Source: an uncultured Salinisphaerales bacterium (GTDB lineage Bacteria > Pseudomonadota > Gammaproteobacteria > Nevskiales > CAJXLF01). From it: a stretch of 50,621 nt of DNA. The stretch's first letter is position 1. Every line of letters starts with the position of its first letter. Shown here piece by piece: positions 7,845 to 17,188 of this stretch. The stretch lies in NCBI GenBank assembly GCA_913055805.1, contig CAJXLF010000017.1, positions 1-50,621 of the forward strand. Reading direction: 5' to 3'. The translations under genes and the position numbers were made by a program. The notes under the pieces are model-generated. The model did no database searches. It saw only the letters and a program-made list of their open reading frames with translations, and was not told the DNA's origin.

Positions 7845-10800
7845 GAGGCTTGCTGTTCGAGTTCCGCGATCCATAATTTCGCCGCTTCGTTGTCAGGTTG
7901 CAGGTCGGCGTAGCGCCGGTAATGCTTCAGGGCCTCTTGCTTACGGCCCAGATACAGATCATACAAAATGCCCAGATTGCGATGTGCCGGTGCGTAGTCG
8001 GGACGTACGGTCAGGGCCTGCTTGTAGCTTTGCTCGGCTTCGGCGAGACGCTGCAGCTTGCGCTGGGCGATGCCCAGTTCATTCAGTGCGGCCACCTGGC
8101 CGGGACTCAGGGTGGTGGCATGCTTGAGCGCCCATTCGGTTCTCGCGGGGTTGTCCCTGCCGGCGTAGAACATGCCGAGATTCAGCCAGGCTTGCAGATC
8201 ACCATGTGCGTTCCTGGCCTGGGTCAGCAGGGTTTCTTCATCTCCGCTTGCGGCGCTGGCGCCCGGGTCACTCTGTTCGCGCTTGGCATAACGACCAGGC
8301 ACCAGTTCCATGAGTGCCAGCAGGCTCTTGCCGATCCAGGGGTCATGCAGACCCTGTTGCAGACGCGCCACGTTGGTTTCATGAATCTGGATGGCTTTTG
8401 CTTCCAGCGGAAAGGCCTGTTCTTCCAGCAACACCTGCATTTCGTCGCGTTCGGCTGCGGACAGGTTCCCGGGCGGTGGGGCTTTCAGCAGGGAGGCGGC
8501 GAAGTCACGATAGAGTTCGGCGATCTGATAGCTTGCCGCCGTGGTGGTTTCCGCCACGGCATAATCGGCCGCCTTGCTGTAGGCGTTCAGGGCTGTTTCC
8601 AGGGCCGTCTGTTTTTTAACTATGCTCTGGTCCAGTGGCGGGCGCAGTGCGCTGCGGTGGTAGGCGGCCGCTTCGGCATCGGCCAGCTGCAATGCTGCAT
8701 TGGCTGCCAGGCTGCGGCTGACGTCGCTGCGCTGACTGCCTGCGGAAGCATCCGTTTGCACGATTTTCCTCAACCACTCCAGACGGCGGCTATCGTTCAG
8801 ACGGGTATAAATGTCTACCAGCCGGTTTTGTGCCTGAAGGTGGTCCTGCAGTGGTCGTGGGTGGGCTTGGCAATAAGCAGTAAATGCCTCGGCTGCGGGC
8901 CCCAGGCGGCCGGCCTGGTAATGCAGCTCGGCCGCCTGGAATGCCGCCGCCCGGCGCAGTTCCGGGTCGTCCGTGGCCTGGCCAAAGCGGGCGTAGGCCG
9001 CGGCGGCTTTTTCCTGCTGGCCCTGCTTCTCATAGGTCAGCGCGAGTCCGCGTGCAATCTCGGCCTGTTTCGGATGCTTGGGGAAAGCGCGTTGCAGCTC
9101 TTCCAGCGTGTGCGCCGCCGCCGACCATTGTTCGCTGTTAAGTTGTAACTGTGCAGCCTGCAGGCTGGCGCTGGCGCGGAGTCGGCCGGCCGGGTTGTCG
9201 AGATTGGCTGGCGCCAGGCTTCGCAGACGCAACAGTTGTTGCACAGTTTGCGGATCGCCCGCTTCCCGGGCTGCCTGTGCCTGACGGTAAACGCTGTTGG
9301 CCAGCAGACTCTGCAAGACAGGTTGATCGGCATGCCGCTGGGTTGCCATATCCAGCCAGTCGCGGGCTGCCTGTTCGCTGGCGGCATAGTCATTCAGTTC
9401 GAAATGGGCATGCGCAACCAGGGACAGCATGGCCAGACGTTGTTCCAGTGGCAGTTGGCCATGCAACAGGGTTTCAGCCTGCTTGATGGCCTGGGCATAT
9501 TCCTGCTGTGCGTAACGGGATTCCGCCGCGGCTACGAGTATGGTGGTCGTCTCCTTATGATCCGGATAGGCATTGGCGAAACGCAGCCCGGCTTCAGCTG
9601 CGCCCTGACCGGCCTTGCGTCTGGCCAGCAGGGCTGCATAGGCGGCTTCACGCGCCTTGTCAAAACCAGGGGTTTCGTAGCCGAGTTTTTCAAAATGCGG
9701 GGCCGCTTGCAGATGCTCGCCATGATCGAGCATCAATTCGGCCATCAGATAACGTTTGTCGTGCCGTTCCGGGAATGCATCCAGCAACTGGCTATACCAG
9801 CGGAGCGCCTCCCGGTATGGGCGGTTTTGCGCCGGTGCTGTGGCCTGGGCCCTGGCATGGTAGTAGCGAGTGAGATAATCCAGATCCCGGTCCAGTAACT
9901 CGCGGGTTTGCGGATCCTGGCTGCCAAGCTGGCTGCTGACAAAATTGGCCCGTGCCAGAAGTGCTTCCTGTTGATCTCCGCTCTGGTCGAGCAGGGTGAT
10001 CATCCGATGCCGGGCCACCGTGATGGCCGGGTCATCCGGATAGCGTCCAATAAAATCCCTGAGAATGCGTCCTGCCTGTTCGGGATGGCCGCGTTCTTCA
10101 TACAGGTTTGCCAGCTGCATATACAGCAGGGCGCGATAATGCTGGGGGTGGCCCCGCAGCGAGGCAGGGATATGAGACTCGCCACCCAGCAGGGCGTAGC
10201 TCAGTACGGCGACGCGTACGCTGTCCTGCAGGCGTTCGCGCGCCGCCGCATCCATGGATTTCAGGTTCAGGCTGGCGCCGTCTGCGCTCAGTCTTTCCGG
10301 GCCGAGTTGCTGGTCCAGGAGAGGCAGCAGTTTATGCAGGGTTTCGCGGTAACGGCCTTGTTTGAAGATGGCCCAGGCCAGCTTGTGCCGGGCTGGCGCA
10401 ACGAAGGCCGAGTTCCCCTGTCTGCCGAGCAGGGCGGCGTAATCAGCTTCTGCCTGCCGGTATTGCGCATTGATGAAATGCCGTTCGCCGCGGCGGAAAA
10501 GCGCTTCGTCGTAGTAGCCGGAACGCGGATGTTCGTTGATCAGCCGGGTAAGCGCCAGCTGCGATTTCTTCGGCTGGCCAGCCAGGTCATAGGCGCGGGC
10601 CAGCTGATAGAGAATCTGGTCGTTACCCGCCTCGCCGGCTGCGGGCGACAATGAAGCTTCCAGCAGCTGAATACTTTGATCGGTACCCCGGGTTGACGGG
10701 CTGCCGCTCTTGACCGGCCCCTGTTCGGCAGCCAGTTGCAGGCGCAGTTCAGCAGCACGCTGCGCCAGCTGTGCGCGTTTTCCGGGATCGGTTTCTTCGC

Positions 10801-10990
10801 GCAGCAGGGCTTCATATTGCGCCAGCGCTTCGCCAGTGTCCGGCGCGGAAATTTCTGCTTCCTGCACCGGCGTGTTCGGGCGCGTTTCAATACTGCCGAT
10901 ACGTTCCTCGCTTTGAATCTGTACGGGTTCACGTGCCGTACAGGCAGCGAGCAGGGACGCACCCAGCAGCAGAACAGGCCAGAGTCTCAT
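7841..10990 (-). CDS. Large TPR outer-membrane lipoprotein
   Basis: A 1049-residue tetratricopeptide-repeat protein. The N-terminus MRLWPVLLLGASLLAACTAR is a lipoprotein signal with lipobox LAAC; the residue after Cys is Thr, not Asp, so sorting to the outer membrane is expected. TPR or TPR-like helical pairs run through most of the length, for example near residues 125-225 (LARAYDLAGQPKKSQLALTR), 470-520, 630-700, and canonical repeats at 930-1045 (LNELGIAQRKLQRLAEAEQS, APAHRNLGILYDLYLGRKQE). Such solenoids scaffold protein complexes. It overlaps both neighbours by 4 nt. TPR proteins such as GltD and GltE accompany the Myxococcus Agl motor, and TtpC accompanies some Vibrio TonB systems; orthology to either is not shown here. 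Confidence 0.88.
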   Translation of the reverse strand: MRLWPVLLLGASLLAACTAREPVQIQSEERIGSIETRPNTPVQEAEISAPDTGEALAQYEALLREETDPGKRAQLAQRAAELRLQLAAEQGPVKSGSPSTRGTDQSIQLLEASLSPAAGEAGNDQILYQLARAYDLAGQPKKSQLALTRLINEHPRSGYYDEALFRRGERHFINAQYRQAEADYAALLGRQGNSAFVAPARHKLAWAIFKQGRYRETLHKLLPLLDQQLGPERLSADGASLNLKSMDAAARERLQDSVRVAVLSYALLGGESHIPASLRGHPQHYRALLYMQLANLYEERGHPEQAGRILRDFIGRYPDDPAITVARHRMITLLDQSGDQQEALLARANFVSSQLGSQDPQTRELLDRDLDYLTRYYHARAQATAPAQNRPYREALRWYSQLLDAFPERHDKRYLMAELMLDHGEHLQAAPHFEKLGYETPGFDKAREAAYAALLARRKAGQGAAEAGLRFANAYPDHKETTTILVAAAESRYAQQEYAQAIKQAETLLHGQLPLEQRLAMLSLVAHAHFELNDYAASEQAARDWLDMATQRHADQPVLQSLLANSVYRQAQAAREAGDPQTVQQLLRLRSLAPANLDNPAGRLRASASLQAAQLQLNSEQWSAAAHTLEELQRAFPKHPKQAEIARGLALTYEKQGQQEKAAAAYARFGQATDDPELRRAAAFQAAELHYQAGRLGPAAEAFTAYCQAHPRPLQDHLQAQNRLVDIYTRLNDSRRLEWLRKIVQTDASAGSQRSDVSRSLAANAALQLADAEAAAYHRSALRPPLDQSIVKKQTALETALNAYSKAADYAVAETTTAASYQIAELYRDFAASLLKAPPPGNLSAAERDEMQVLLEEQAFPLEAKAIQIHETNVARLQQGLHDPWIGKSLLALMELVPGRYAKREQSDPGASAASGDEETLLTQARNAHGDLQAWLNLGMFYAGRDNPARTEWALKHATTLSPGQVAALNELGIAQRKLQRLAEAEQSYKQALTVRPDYAPAHRNLGILYDLYLGRKQEALKHYRRYADLQPDNEAAKLWIAELEQQAS

Positions 10991-12696
10991 GAGCCTTGTC
11001 CATGCAGTTGGGCCAGCGACAGCCGGGCGCGTTTCAGGTAGGTGTTGAGCTGTGTGCTACGTGCCTCGAACTGCCGTTCGGCCAGTCGCAGCAGAACATC
11101 TTCGTAGCTGGCGAGCAGTGAACGATGCCGGGCCTGCATCCGGGTCAGTCGCTGCCTGATGGCCTCATGCCTGACTTTCTCGCCGCCTGTGAGTTTGTTC
11201 AGCCGGCCATCGAGTGCCCGCAGACGCTGGCCGTAACCTTGCAGAGCCTTCATGCTCAAGCGGGTTTCCTGAAACTGCGGGCTGCTGATCAGCTCGCTCA
11301 GGTAGGCCTGCTCGCTGGCGTTCATGTCCAGCAGGGTCAGAGGCTTCTGCAGCAAGGCTTGCCGGATTGATTGCAGGTTTTGCTGCTCTTTTTCCAGTTT
11401 CTGGATGGCAAGCCGGTAGGCGCTGGCGGCTTCGCGCGGCAGCTGCAGTTGCTCCAGGCCATAGCCTCGCGCCAGTAAGGCCTCTTGCACAGATGGGTCG
11501 CTGGCAGGGCGGTTCATCAAGCGTTCCCAGGCAGCCAGAGCGCCACGCAGGCGCTTGTGCGCATTTTCTTCGCCCGCCTCGAATTCGAGATCCCGCCGGT
11601 AACGGAATACCTTGGGTTTGCCGCAGGATTCGCGTGCTGGTCGTCGCATCACAGCGGTCGTACTTTGCAAAATCTGCGCGGGATCTTCCAGGCAGTTCTG
11701 CAGACGGGTGATGGTTTTTTGTTGAGGCTCGCCATCAGGAGCAAGCAGGGCCCAGCCCAGGCCGAGCAGGGCTTTGCCGGATGCGGCGGAATCCAGCCGT
11801 ACACGGCGAAGAAATGGCCGGGCGGTGGCGCCCTGGCCTGCCTGCAGAAAGGCCCAGCCGAGACTGAGGTTCGCCTGGTCGCGCAAGGCCAGAGGTTCGG
11901 GATCTACGGCCGGAATGCTGCCGAGTTCATCGAGCTGACCGATACCTTCGCCGGTTTGCCCGCCGGCCACCATGGAAACGCCCAGGTTATAGCGCGTATA
12001 CAGATTGTTGCGGGGGCGGCCGAGTTGTTCTTCGAACAGGCGATTGATTTCGCTGAAACGGCCCTGGGCCATGAGGATGCGGATACGCAGGCTCTCGGCC
12101 CGGTTGGCAATGGCCAGGTCGGCGGGCGTGCCGAGTGCTTCCAGCATCTGAGCGGCTTTGCGGTTGTCGCCACGATCATAATGGCTTTGCGCCCGGTCGA
12201 TGAGAAAGCGCTGACGTTCGTCCTGCGGTACCTGCCATTCCGGTAGGCCTGCATAAAGCCGTTCGGCTTCTATCGGCAAATCGAGACGGTGATACAGCCG
12301 TGCTGCATCCAGGGCGATTTTGTCGTTGTCAAAGGACAGCCAGTCACGGGCTCTGGCGGCCAGCAGAGTCGTAAGGGCGGTATCCGGGTTGCCCGTCAAG
12401 TTATGGTATTCCGCAATCTGGCGCTGCAGTTCTGCTCGCATCTCGGGGCTGGCCAGACGGCTGCCAGAGGCAAGCTCGCGTAATGTCGCGGGTCGATGCA
12501 CGGTGGGTGCGCGCGGTGGCGTAAATTCCTCATCGGGCTGGGGAGCTGTCTTGTCCTGCGCTTCGTTGCCGTAGAGATCGGGTAAATCCGGCAGTTTGGG
12601 CTCGAGCAGGGGGTTGTCGCGAGGTCCGGCGCCCTGCGCCGCAGTGCCAGCGAGCAGACACAGCGTCAGCAGGAGGCGGCGATGATGCATGCTCAT
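10987..12696 (-). CDS. Periplasmic TPR-like protein
   Basis: A 569-residue exported protein with helical repeats. A signal peptide (HHRRLLLTLCLLAGTAAQGA) is followed by a Pro/Leu/Asp-rich segment (PLLEPKLPDLPDLYGNEAQD). Helical hairpins resembling TPRs occupy about residues 80-330 (DAARLYHRLDLPIEAERLYA; LSLGWAFLQAGQGATARPFL). The C-terminal 200 residues are charged and helical, probably coiled coil (KLEKEQQNLQSIRQALLQ onwards). The start overlaps the stop of the upstream gene by 4 nt (12693-12696), and its own stop overlaps the TPR lipoprotein start. It most likely acts as a periplasmic scaffold of the motor complex. The repeat architecture is visible; the specific role is not. Confidence 0.85.
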   Translation of the reverse strand: MSMHHRRLLLTLCLLAGTAAQGAGPRDNPLLEPKLPDLPDLYGNEAQDKTAPQPDEEFTPPRAPTVHRPATLRELASGSRLASPEMRAELQRQIAEYHNLTGNPDTALTTLLAARARDWLSFDNDKIALDAARLYHRLDLPIEAERLYAGLPEWQVPQDERQRFLIDRAQSHYDRGDNRKAAQMLEALGTPADLAIANRAESLRIRILMAQGRFSEINRLFEEQLGRPRNNLYTRYNLGVSMVAGGQTGEGIGQLDELGSIPAVDPEPLALRDQANLSLGWAFLQAGQGATARPFLRRVRLDSAASGKALLGLGWALLAPDGEPQQKTITRLQNCLEDPAQILQSTTAVMRRPARESCGKPKVFRYRRDLEFEAGEENAHKRLRGALAAWERLMNRPASDPSVQEALLARGYGLEQLQLPREAASAYRLAIQKLEKEQQNLQSIRQALLQKPLTLLDMNASEQAYLSELISSPQFQETRLSMKALQGYGQRLRALDGRLNKLTGGEKVRHEAIRQRLTRMQARHRSLLASYEDVLLRLAERQFEARSTQLNTYLKRARLSLAQLHGQGS

Positions 12697-13262
12697 TTGG
12701 GCGCCTCCCAGGCCTGCACAGTCATTTCTACCCGGCGCGGCGTTTCTGTTTGCGTGCCATCAGGCTGCTGTGGGCTGAAGATTTCACCCGGTACGTCTTC
12801 CACCCGCAGTTCTATCCAGGTTTCCTGCTTGCCGTGCCTGAACTTCAGCTCGCTGTGGCCGCGATGGCGCTTCTGCCCTTCGCCGACCATGAAATCTATT
12901 TTCAATACATGTTCACCCGGGGGAAGTGACAGCACCTTCAACGGCTGGCTGGTGCCCTGGCTCAGTGCGCGCCGCTGCTGCAGCGAATAGCTCTGCTTGA
13001 GCAGGGGTTCGCCATCAAGCTGTACAGCGATTTCTTCCAGGCGATAACGGCCACCCAGGGCTGTGTTGAGGAACAGGCTTGCACGTCCCCGTTCGGGGTG
13101 GGCGCTGTCCTGTTCCAGGCGAAGCAGGTCAGCTTCCAGTTCCAGAACGTTCTGCTGGAAGCGTTCGGTTCCTTCCAGCAACAGGTGCAGTTCCGCGCTT
13201 TGCTCGGCGGGTGCCGGCATGGTTGTCAGCAGCAGGGCTGCGAACAGTAAACCAGGTTTCAA
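12693..13262 (-). CDS. Secreted protein, first gene of the envelope-motor operon
   Basis: A 189-residue exported protein of unrecognised family. The best start is TTG at 13262: it lies 8 bases after AAAAGGAG, overlaps the prmA stop as TTGA, and gives a good signal peptide (MKPGLLFAALLLTTMPAPA, then EQ). An ATG further upstream at 13334 would put the gene deep inside prmA and bury the signal peptide, so I reject it. The mature protein has a short helical region (LLLEGTERFQQNVLELEADL) and then a strand-rich domain (YRLEEIAVQLDGEPLLKQ; LSLPPGEHVLKIDFMVGEG) reminiscent of a beta-sandwich. The coupling to prmA means the whole operon can ride on acc/prmA transcription. Confidence 0.82.
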   Translation of the reverse strand: MKPGLLFAALLLTTMPAPAEQSAELHLLLEGTERFQQNVLELEADLLRLEQDSAHPERGRASLFLNTALGGRYRLEEIAVQLDGEPLLKQSYSLQQRRALSQGTSQPLKVLSLPPGEHVLKIDFMVGEGQKRHRGHSELKFRHGKQETWIELRVEDVPGEIFSPQQPDGTQTETPRRVEMTVQAWEAPK

Positions 13263-14161
13263 GTCGCGGCTCCTTTTGTATCCAGCTGACCGTTGAGCCG
13301 TGTCCAGCCTTCCAGTTTTGCCGGTGTTTGCCATTGGATATGTTCAGCATAGCTTTGCTGCACATCCTGCATTTGCGTGTCCAGCAAGCCGGCCAGGACC
13401 AGTTGACCCGGGTCGTTCAGCAGGCCCTGAAGCTGTGGCGCCAGTTCCTGCAGGGGGCCCGCCAATATGTTGGCAATGACGATGTCTGCCTGCCTTTGCT
13501 TTCCCAGTTCGGGAATGTCATCCGGCAGGCCGACTTGAATGCGTTCGGATACGCCGTTGCGTTGGGCGTTGTCAGCTGTGGCGGCCAGAGCCTGGGGATC
13601 GATGTCCACGGCGATAACCGATGCGGCGCCAAGCATGGCTGCGGCAATCGCCAGAATGCCTGATCCGCAGCCATAATCGACCACAGCCTTCCCCTTCAGG
13701 TCGGCCTGGTCCAGCCATTGCAGGCAAAGTGCAGTGGTTGGATGAGTTCCTGTGCCGAAAGCCAGTCCGGGGTCCAGTTTGACGACGATGGCATCCGCAA
13801 CCTGGACTTCATGATGATGCGGACAAATCCACAGGCGTTCACCGAAGCGCAGGGGTTCGTAGCGCTCCATCCAGGCCCGCACCCAGTCGCGATCTTCCAG
13901 CAAGGTGATCCGGCAATCGGGTGGCGTGGCAAGATGCAGGCCGCTTTGCAGGGCGCGCTTGATCGCATCGGGATCCTGATCGCTGGGAAAGAGTCCCGTG
14001 ACCATGACCCGGTCCCACAGCGGGGTGGTGCCGGGCAGGGGTTCCAGCAGAGGCTGGTCGGCGGCGTCGGCCAGGGTCACGGCGACCGCGCCCGATTCCA
14101 GCAGGCAGTCTTCAGCAGGTTCCGGTGTTGCTGTCTCTATACTTATCTGTAGCCAATCCAT
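13259..14161 (-). CDS. prmA: Ribosomal protein L11 methyltransferase
   Basis: PrmA trimethylates ribosomal protein L11 using S-adenosylmethionine. The 300 residues are the normal length. An N-terminal substrate-recognition domain (MDWLQISIETATPEPAEDCL) leads to a class I methyltransferase domain with the hallmark GTGTHPTTALCLQWLD, motif I VDYGCGSGILAIAAAMLGA, and NILAGPLQELAPQL. It begins 15 bp after accC, as in many gammaproteobacteria where prmA follows accBC. The usual downstream partner dusB is absent; prmA instead overlaps the secreted-protein gene of the envelope-motor operon by 4 nt. The identification is secure. Confidence 0.97.
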   Translation of the reverse strand: MDWLQISIETATPEPAEDCLLESGAVAVTLADAADQPLLEPLPGTTPLWDRVMVTGLFPSDQDPDAIKRALQSGLHLATPPDCRITLLEDRDWVRAWMERYEPLRFGERLWICPHHHEVQVADAIVVKLDPGLAFGTGTHPTTALCLQWLDQADLKGKAVVDYGCGSGILAIAAAMLGAASVIAVDIDPQALAATADNAQRNGVSERIQVGLPDDIPELGKQRQADIVIANILAGPLQELAPQLQGLLNDPGQLVLAGLLDTQMQDVQQSYAEHIQWQTPAKLEGWTRLNGQLDTKGAAT

Positions 14162-14176
14162 GGCTGTCTAGGGTGC

Positions 14177-15535
14177 TCAGGTTTCGTCATCCGCCCAGCG
14201 ATCCAGTTGTTTCTCCAGGTAGTGGATATTCTCCCCGCCCTTAATGAATCCCGGATCATCCATGATCCGCTGATGCAGGGGAATATTGGTCTGGATGCCG
14301 TTCACCACCACCTCACGCAAGGCGTTGCGCATGCGGGCCAGGGCGGTCGTTCGATCCTGTCCATGCGTAATGAGCTTGCCAATCATGGAGTCGTAATGTG
14401 GCGGCACCTTGTAGCCATTGTACAAATGTGAGTCCACACGTACACCTGGTCCGCCCGGCGCGTGGTACTGAGTAATGGTTCCGGGGGAAGGTGTGAACAG
14501 CAGGGGGTGTTCGGCATTCACGCGGCACTCGATGGCATGGCCGCGGATCTGGATGTCTTCCTGGCGCAATTCCAGTTTTTCACCAGCCGCGATCAGCAGC
14601 TGCTGGCGCACCAGGTCGATACCGGTGACTTCTTCGGTGACCGGGTGTTCCACCTGAATGCGCGTGTTCATTTCAATGAAGTAGAAGCTGCCATCCTGGT
14701 AGAGGAATTCGAAGGTGCCGGCGCCACGGTAATTGATGCGTTCGCAGGCCTGCACGCAGAGTCCGCCGATTTCCGCACGCTGTTCTTCGGTAATGCCCGG
14801 CGCGGGTGATTCTTCCACCACTTTCTGGTGGCGGCGCTGCATGGAGCAGTCGCGTTCGCCCAGATGAATGGCATTGCCCTGGCCGTCTGCAAGCACCTGG
14901 ATTTCCACATGGCGCGGATTCTCCAGGAATTTCTCCATGTAAACGGCGGGGTTGCCAAAGGCGCTGGCGGCTTCCGTGCCGGCCATGTCAATGGCATGCA
15001 GCAGGTCGTCCTTGCTACGTACAACGTGCATGCCGCGGCCGCCACCGCCGCCCGCCGCCTTGATGATGACGGGGTAGCCAATGCGCTCGGCTATGGCCAG
15101 GTTTTCCTTGTCATCGTCACCCAGGGCGCCATCGGAACCGGGCACGCAGGGTACGCCGGCGGCCTTCATTTCAGCAATGGCAGCGGTTTTGTCGCCCATG
15201 ATGCGAATGGTTTCAGCGGTGGGTCCTACAAAAATGAAGCCACTGCGTTCCACGCTTTCCGCAAAGTCGGCGTTCTCCGAAAGGAAGCCATAGCCGGGGT
15301 GAATGGCGGTGGCGTTGGTGACTTCGGCCGCACTGATGATGGCGCCGAAGTTCAGATAGCTGTCGCGGGAGCTGGGCGGGCCGATGCACACGGCCTCGTC
15401 GGCCAGGAGTACGTGTTTTTGCTCGCGGTCAGCGGTGGAGTAGACAGCCACGGTATCAATGCCCATTTCGCGGCAGGCCCGCAGAATGCGTAGCGCGATT
15501 TCGCCGCGATTGGCGATAAGTACTTTTTCAAGCAT
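14177..15535 (-). CDS. accC: Acetyl-CoA carboxylase, biotin carboxylase subunit
   Basis: AccC carboxylates biotin on AccB using ATP and bicarbonate, the first half-reaction of malonyl-CoA synthesis for fatty acids. The 452 residues fit the family. Visible are the N-terminal domain ([20 protein letters not shown]), the Gly-rich ATP-grasp loop ([15 protein letters not shown], about residues 158-172), the substrate region [20 protein letters not shown], and the catalytic [20 protein letters not shown] segment (about 285-304). It lies 12 bp downstream of accB and 15 bp upstream of prmA in one transcription unit. No odd residues were noted. Confidence 0.99.
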   Translation of the reverse strand: MLEKVLIANRGEIALRILRACREMGIDTVAVYSTADREQKHVLLADEAVCIGPPSSRDSYLNFGAIISAAEVTNATAIHPGYGFLSENADFAESVERSGFIFVGPTAETIRIMGDKTAAIAEMKAAGVPCVPGSDGALGDDDKENLAIAERIGYPVIIKAAGGGGGRGMHVVRSKDDLLHAIDMAGTEAASAFGNPAVYMEKFLENPRHVEIQVLADGQGNAIHLGERDCSMQRRHQKVVEESPAPGITEEQRAEIGGLCVQACERINYRGAGTFEFLYQDGSFYFIEMNTRIQVEHPVTEEVTGIDLVRQQLLIAAGEKLELRQEDIQIRGHAIECRVNAEHPLLFTPSPGTITQYHAPGGPGVRVDSHLYNGYKVPPHYDSMIGKLITHGQDRTTALARMRNALREVVVNGIQTNIPLHQRIMDDPGFIKGGENIHYLEKQLDRWADDET

Positions 15536-15547
15536 GGCGCAACCGCT

Positions 15548-16015
15548 TTAAGCGATGACAAACAATGGCTGGTCGAACTCAACCGGTTGACCGTTCTCGA
15601 CCAGGATGTCGACGATTTCACCCGATACATCCGAGTGAATCTGGTTCAGCATCTTCATGGCTTCGATGATGCAGAGTGTCTGGTTCGATTGCACCTTGTC
15701 GCCATTCTCCACAAAGGGCTTGGCGTCGGGTGAGGGCGCCCTGTAAAACGTGCCGACCATGGGCGCGCGGATGACATGACCTTCCAGTTCGGCCTCGCTG
15801 CTGGCGCTGTCAGTTTTTTCAGCGCCGCCGCTTGCGGCGTCGGCCGGCGGCGTGGGCAGGTAGCTGGTTTGCGGCACGGCAGCCATCGGCGCATGTACGG
15901 GCGCCTGACCATAACGGCTGATGCGTACGGATTCCTCGCCTTCGCTGATCTCCAGCTCGGCGATACCGGAATTTTCGACCAGTTCAATAAGGCTGCGTAA
16001 TTTTCTGATGTCCAT
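15548..16015 (-). CDS. accB: Acetyl-CoA carboxylase, biotin carboxyl carrier protein
   Basis: AccB carries the biotin that shuttles CO2 between AccC and the AccAD transferase. It is 155 residues: a helical N-terminus ([20 protein letters not shown]), an Ala/Pro-rich linker (about residues 38-75), and a C-terminal biotinyl domain with [12 protein letters not shown], where the Lys of MKM is the biotin site, and the thumb region [20 protein letters not shown]. It stands between aroQ and accC, the conserved gammaproteobacterial order. In E. coli, AccB regulates its own operon; whether that holds here cannot be seen. Confidence 0.98.
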   Translation of the reverse strand: MDIRKLRSLIELVENSGIAELEISEGEESVRISRYGQAPVHAPMAAVPQTSYLPTPPADAASGGAEKTDSASSEAELEGHVIRAPMVGTFYRAPSPDAKPFVENGDKVQSNQTLCIIEAMKMLNQIHSDVSGEIVDILVENGQPVEFDQPLFVIA

Positions 16016-16059
16016 GTGATCCTAAACCTTGATGTTTTATGGTCCGCTGTCGAGCGGCC

Positions 16060-16524
16060 TTATGTTTGAGAAGTCCTGGCGTCAGAGTGGCCAAGTTTCT
16101 GAAATACTGCGCGCAGCGCCAGTTCGTAACCCAGTGCGCCAAATCCACAGATCACGCCTTCGGCAATGTCCGAAAAATAGGAGTGCTGACGAAAGGCCTC
16201 GCGCTTATGAATGTTGGACAGATGCACCTCAATGAAGGGTATACCTGTCGCCAACAGCGCATCTCTAAGGGCGACACTGCTGTGAGTGAAGCCGGCCGGG
16301 TTAATCACCACGTAGGCAACTCCGGCTGTGCGGGCATCGTGAATTTTCTGGATCAGGTCCGATTCGCTGTTGCTTTGCGCGCAATCCAGTTCGTGACCCT
16401 GTGCGCTGGCGAGCGCCTGGCAGGCGGTTTCTATATCGGCCAGAGTCGTAGCGCCGTAAATATCGGGTTCACGTTGTCCCAAGAGATTGAGATTGGGTCC
16501 GTTCAGCAGAAGCAGTTTAGCCAC
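16060..16524 (-). CDS. aroQ: 3-dehydroquinate dehydratase, type II
   Basis: AroQ dehydrates 3-dehydroquinate to 3-dehydroshikimate in the shikimate pathway. The 154-residue protein is a typical type II enzyme: [20 protein letters not shown] at the N-terminus contains the catalytic Tyr loop, [17 protein letters not shown] carries the substrate-binding Asn and the His, and [20 protein letters not shown] is the conserved C-terminal half. It is 44 bp upstream of accB, as in Pseudomonas and many relatives. The 136-bp gap to the upstream tlpA-like gene may hold its promoter, but I could not pick one with confidence. Confidence 0.98.
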   Translation of the reverse strand: MAKLLLLNGPNLNLLGQREPDIYGATTLADIETACQALASAQGHELDCAQSNSESDLIQKIHDARTAGVAYVVINPAGFTHSSVALRDALLATGIPFIEVHLSNIHKREAFRQHSYFSDIAEGVICGFGALGYELALRAVFQKLGHSDARTSQT

Positions 16525-16660
16525 GATAGGACAGGCGCAACAGCGCTTTGATTAAAACCTGTCATGGATTCTGCACGAGCAGGGCGCGAATGTACACCCC
16601 GAGACGAGTTGCGGGGAAATAAGGATTATTTAGCGTTAGATAACAAGGTTTTCGCGTAAG

Positions 16661-17188
16661 TTAGGGGGTTTTGTCGTCTGACTCGGCGGTGATGATGCGC
16701 TTGATCCAGGCTTCGATCTCCGCGGCTTCCAGTTCGCCTGCGTGGGTGTAGGCGACGTCACCCTGACGATTGAGCAGCACAGTATACGGCAAACGCGTGT
16801 CGCCGTAGGCTTCCTGCAGATCCATGACGGCATTCATATCTGCAAACAGGGGGTAATTCATGCCGTATTCCTCGGCAAACGCCTCTACGGCTTCGGGTTT
16901 GTCCAGCGCCGGGCCGAGTATCTGCAGGCCGTTTTCCGCATAACGTTTCTGTAGATCGATGAGTAAGGGTATTTCTGCGCGGCACGGTGCGCACCAGGGC
17001 GCCCAGAAGTTGATAAGCACAACCTGTCCGTCCCATTCGCTGGCGTGACGCAGGCGACCCTGCATATCGGTCATCTGAAAATCGATACGCTGGACGCCAC
17101 TGTCCGGTTTTTCTACCAGCAGAAAACTGCTGAGGCCGGCGAGCAGCGCCAGGACCGCTGCCGCTGTCAGTAACAAGATTTTCTTCAT
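16661..17188 (-). CDS. TlpA/ResA-like membrane-anchored thiol-disulfide protein
   Basis: A 175-residue periplasmic thioredoxin-like protein. An N-terminal anchor (MKKILLLTAAAVLALLAGLS) is followed by a TlpA/ResA-type fold: VLINFWAPWCAPCRAEIPLL with active-site Cys-Ala-Pro-Cys near residues 66-69, the family's extra helix region, and the cis-Pro segment DTRLPYTVLLNRQGDV. It overlaps the dsbD stop by 4 nt (17185-17188), so it is very likely reduced by DsbD, which supplies electrons to such periplasmic reductants. Possible roles are cytochrome c maturation or general disulfide reduction; no cytochrome genes are nearby to decide. Confidence 0.9.
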   Translation of the reverse strand: MKKILLLTAAAVLALLAGLSSFLLVEKPDSGVQRIDFQMTDMQGRLRHASEWDGQVVLINFWAPWCAPCRAEIPLLIDLQKRYAENGLQILGPALDKPEAVEAFAEEYGMNYPLFADMNAVMDLQEAYGDTRLPYTVLLNRQGDVAYTHAGELEAAEIEAWIKRIITAESDDKTP

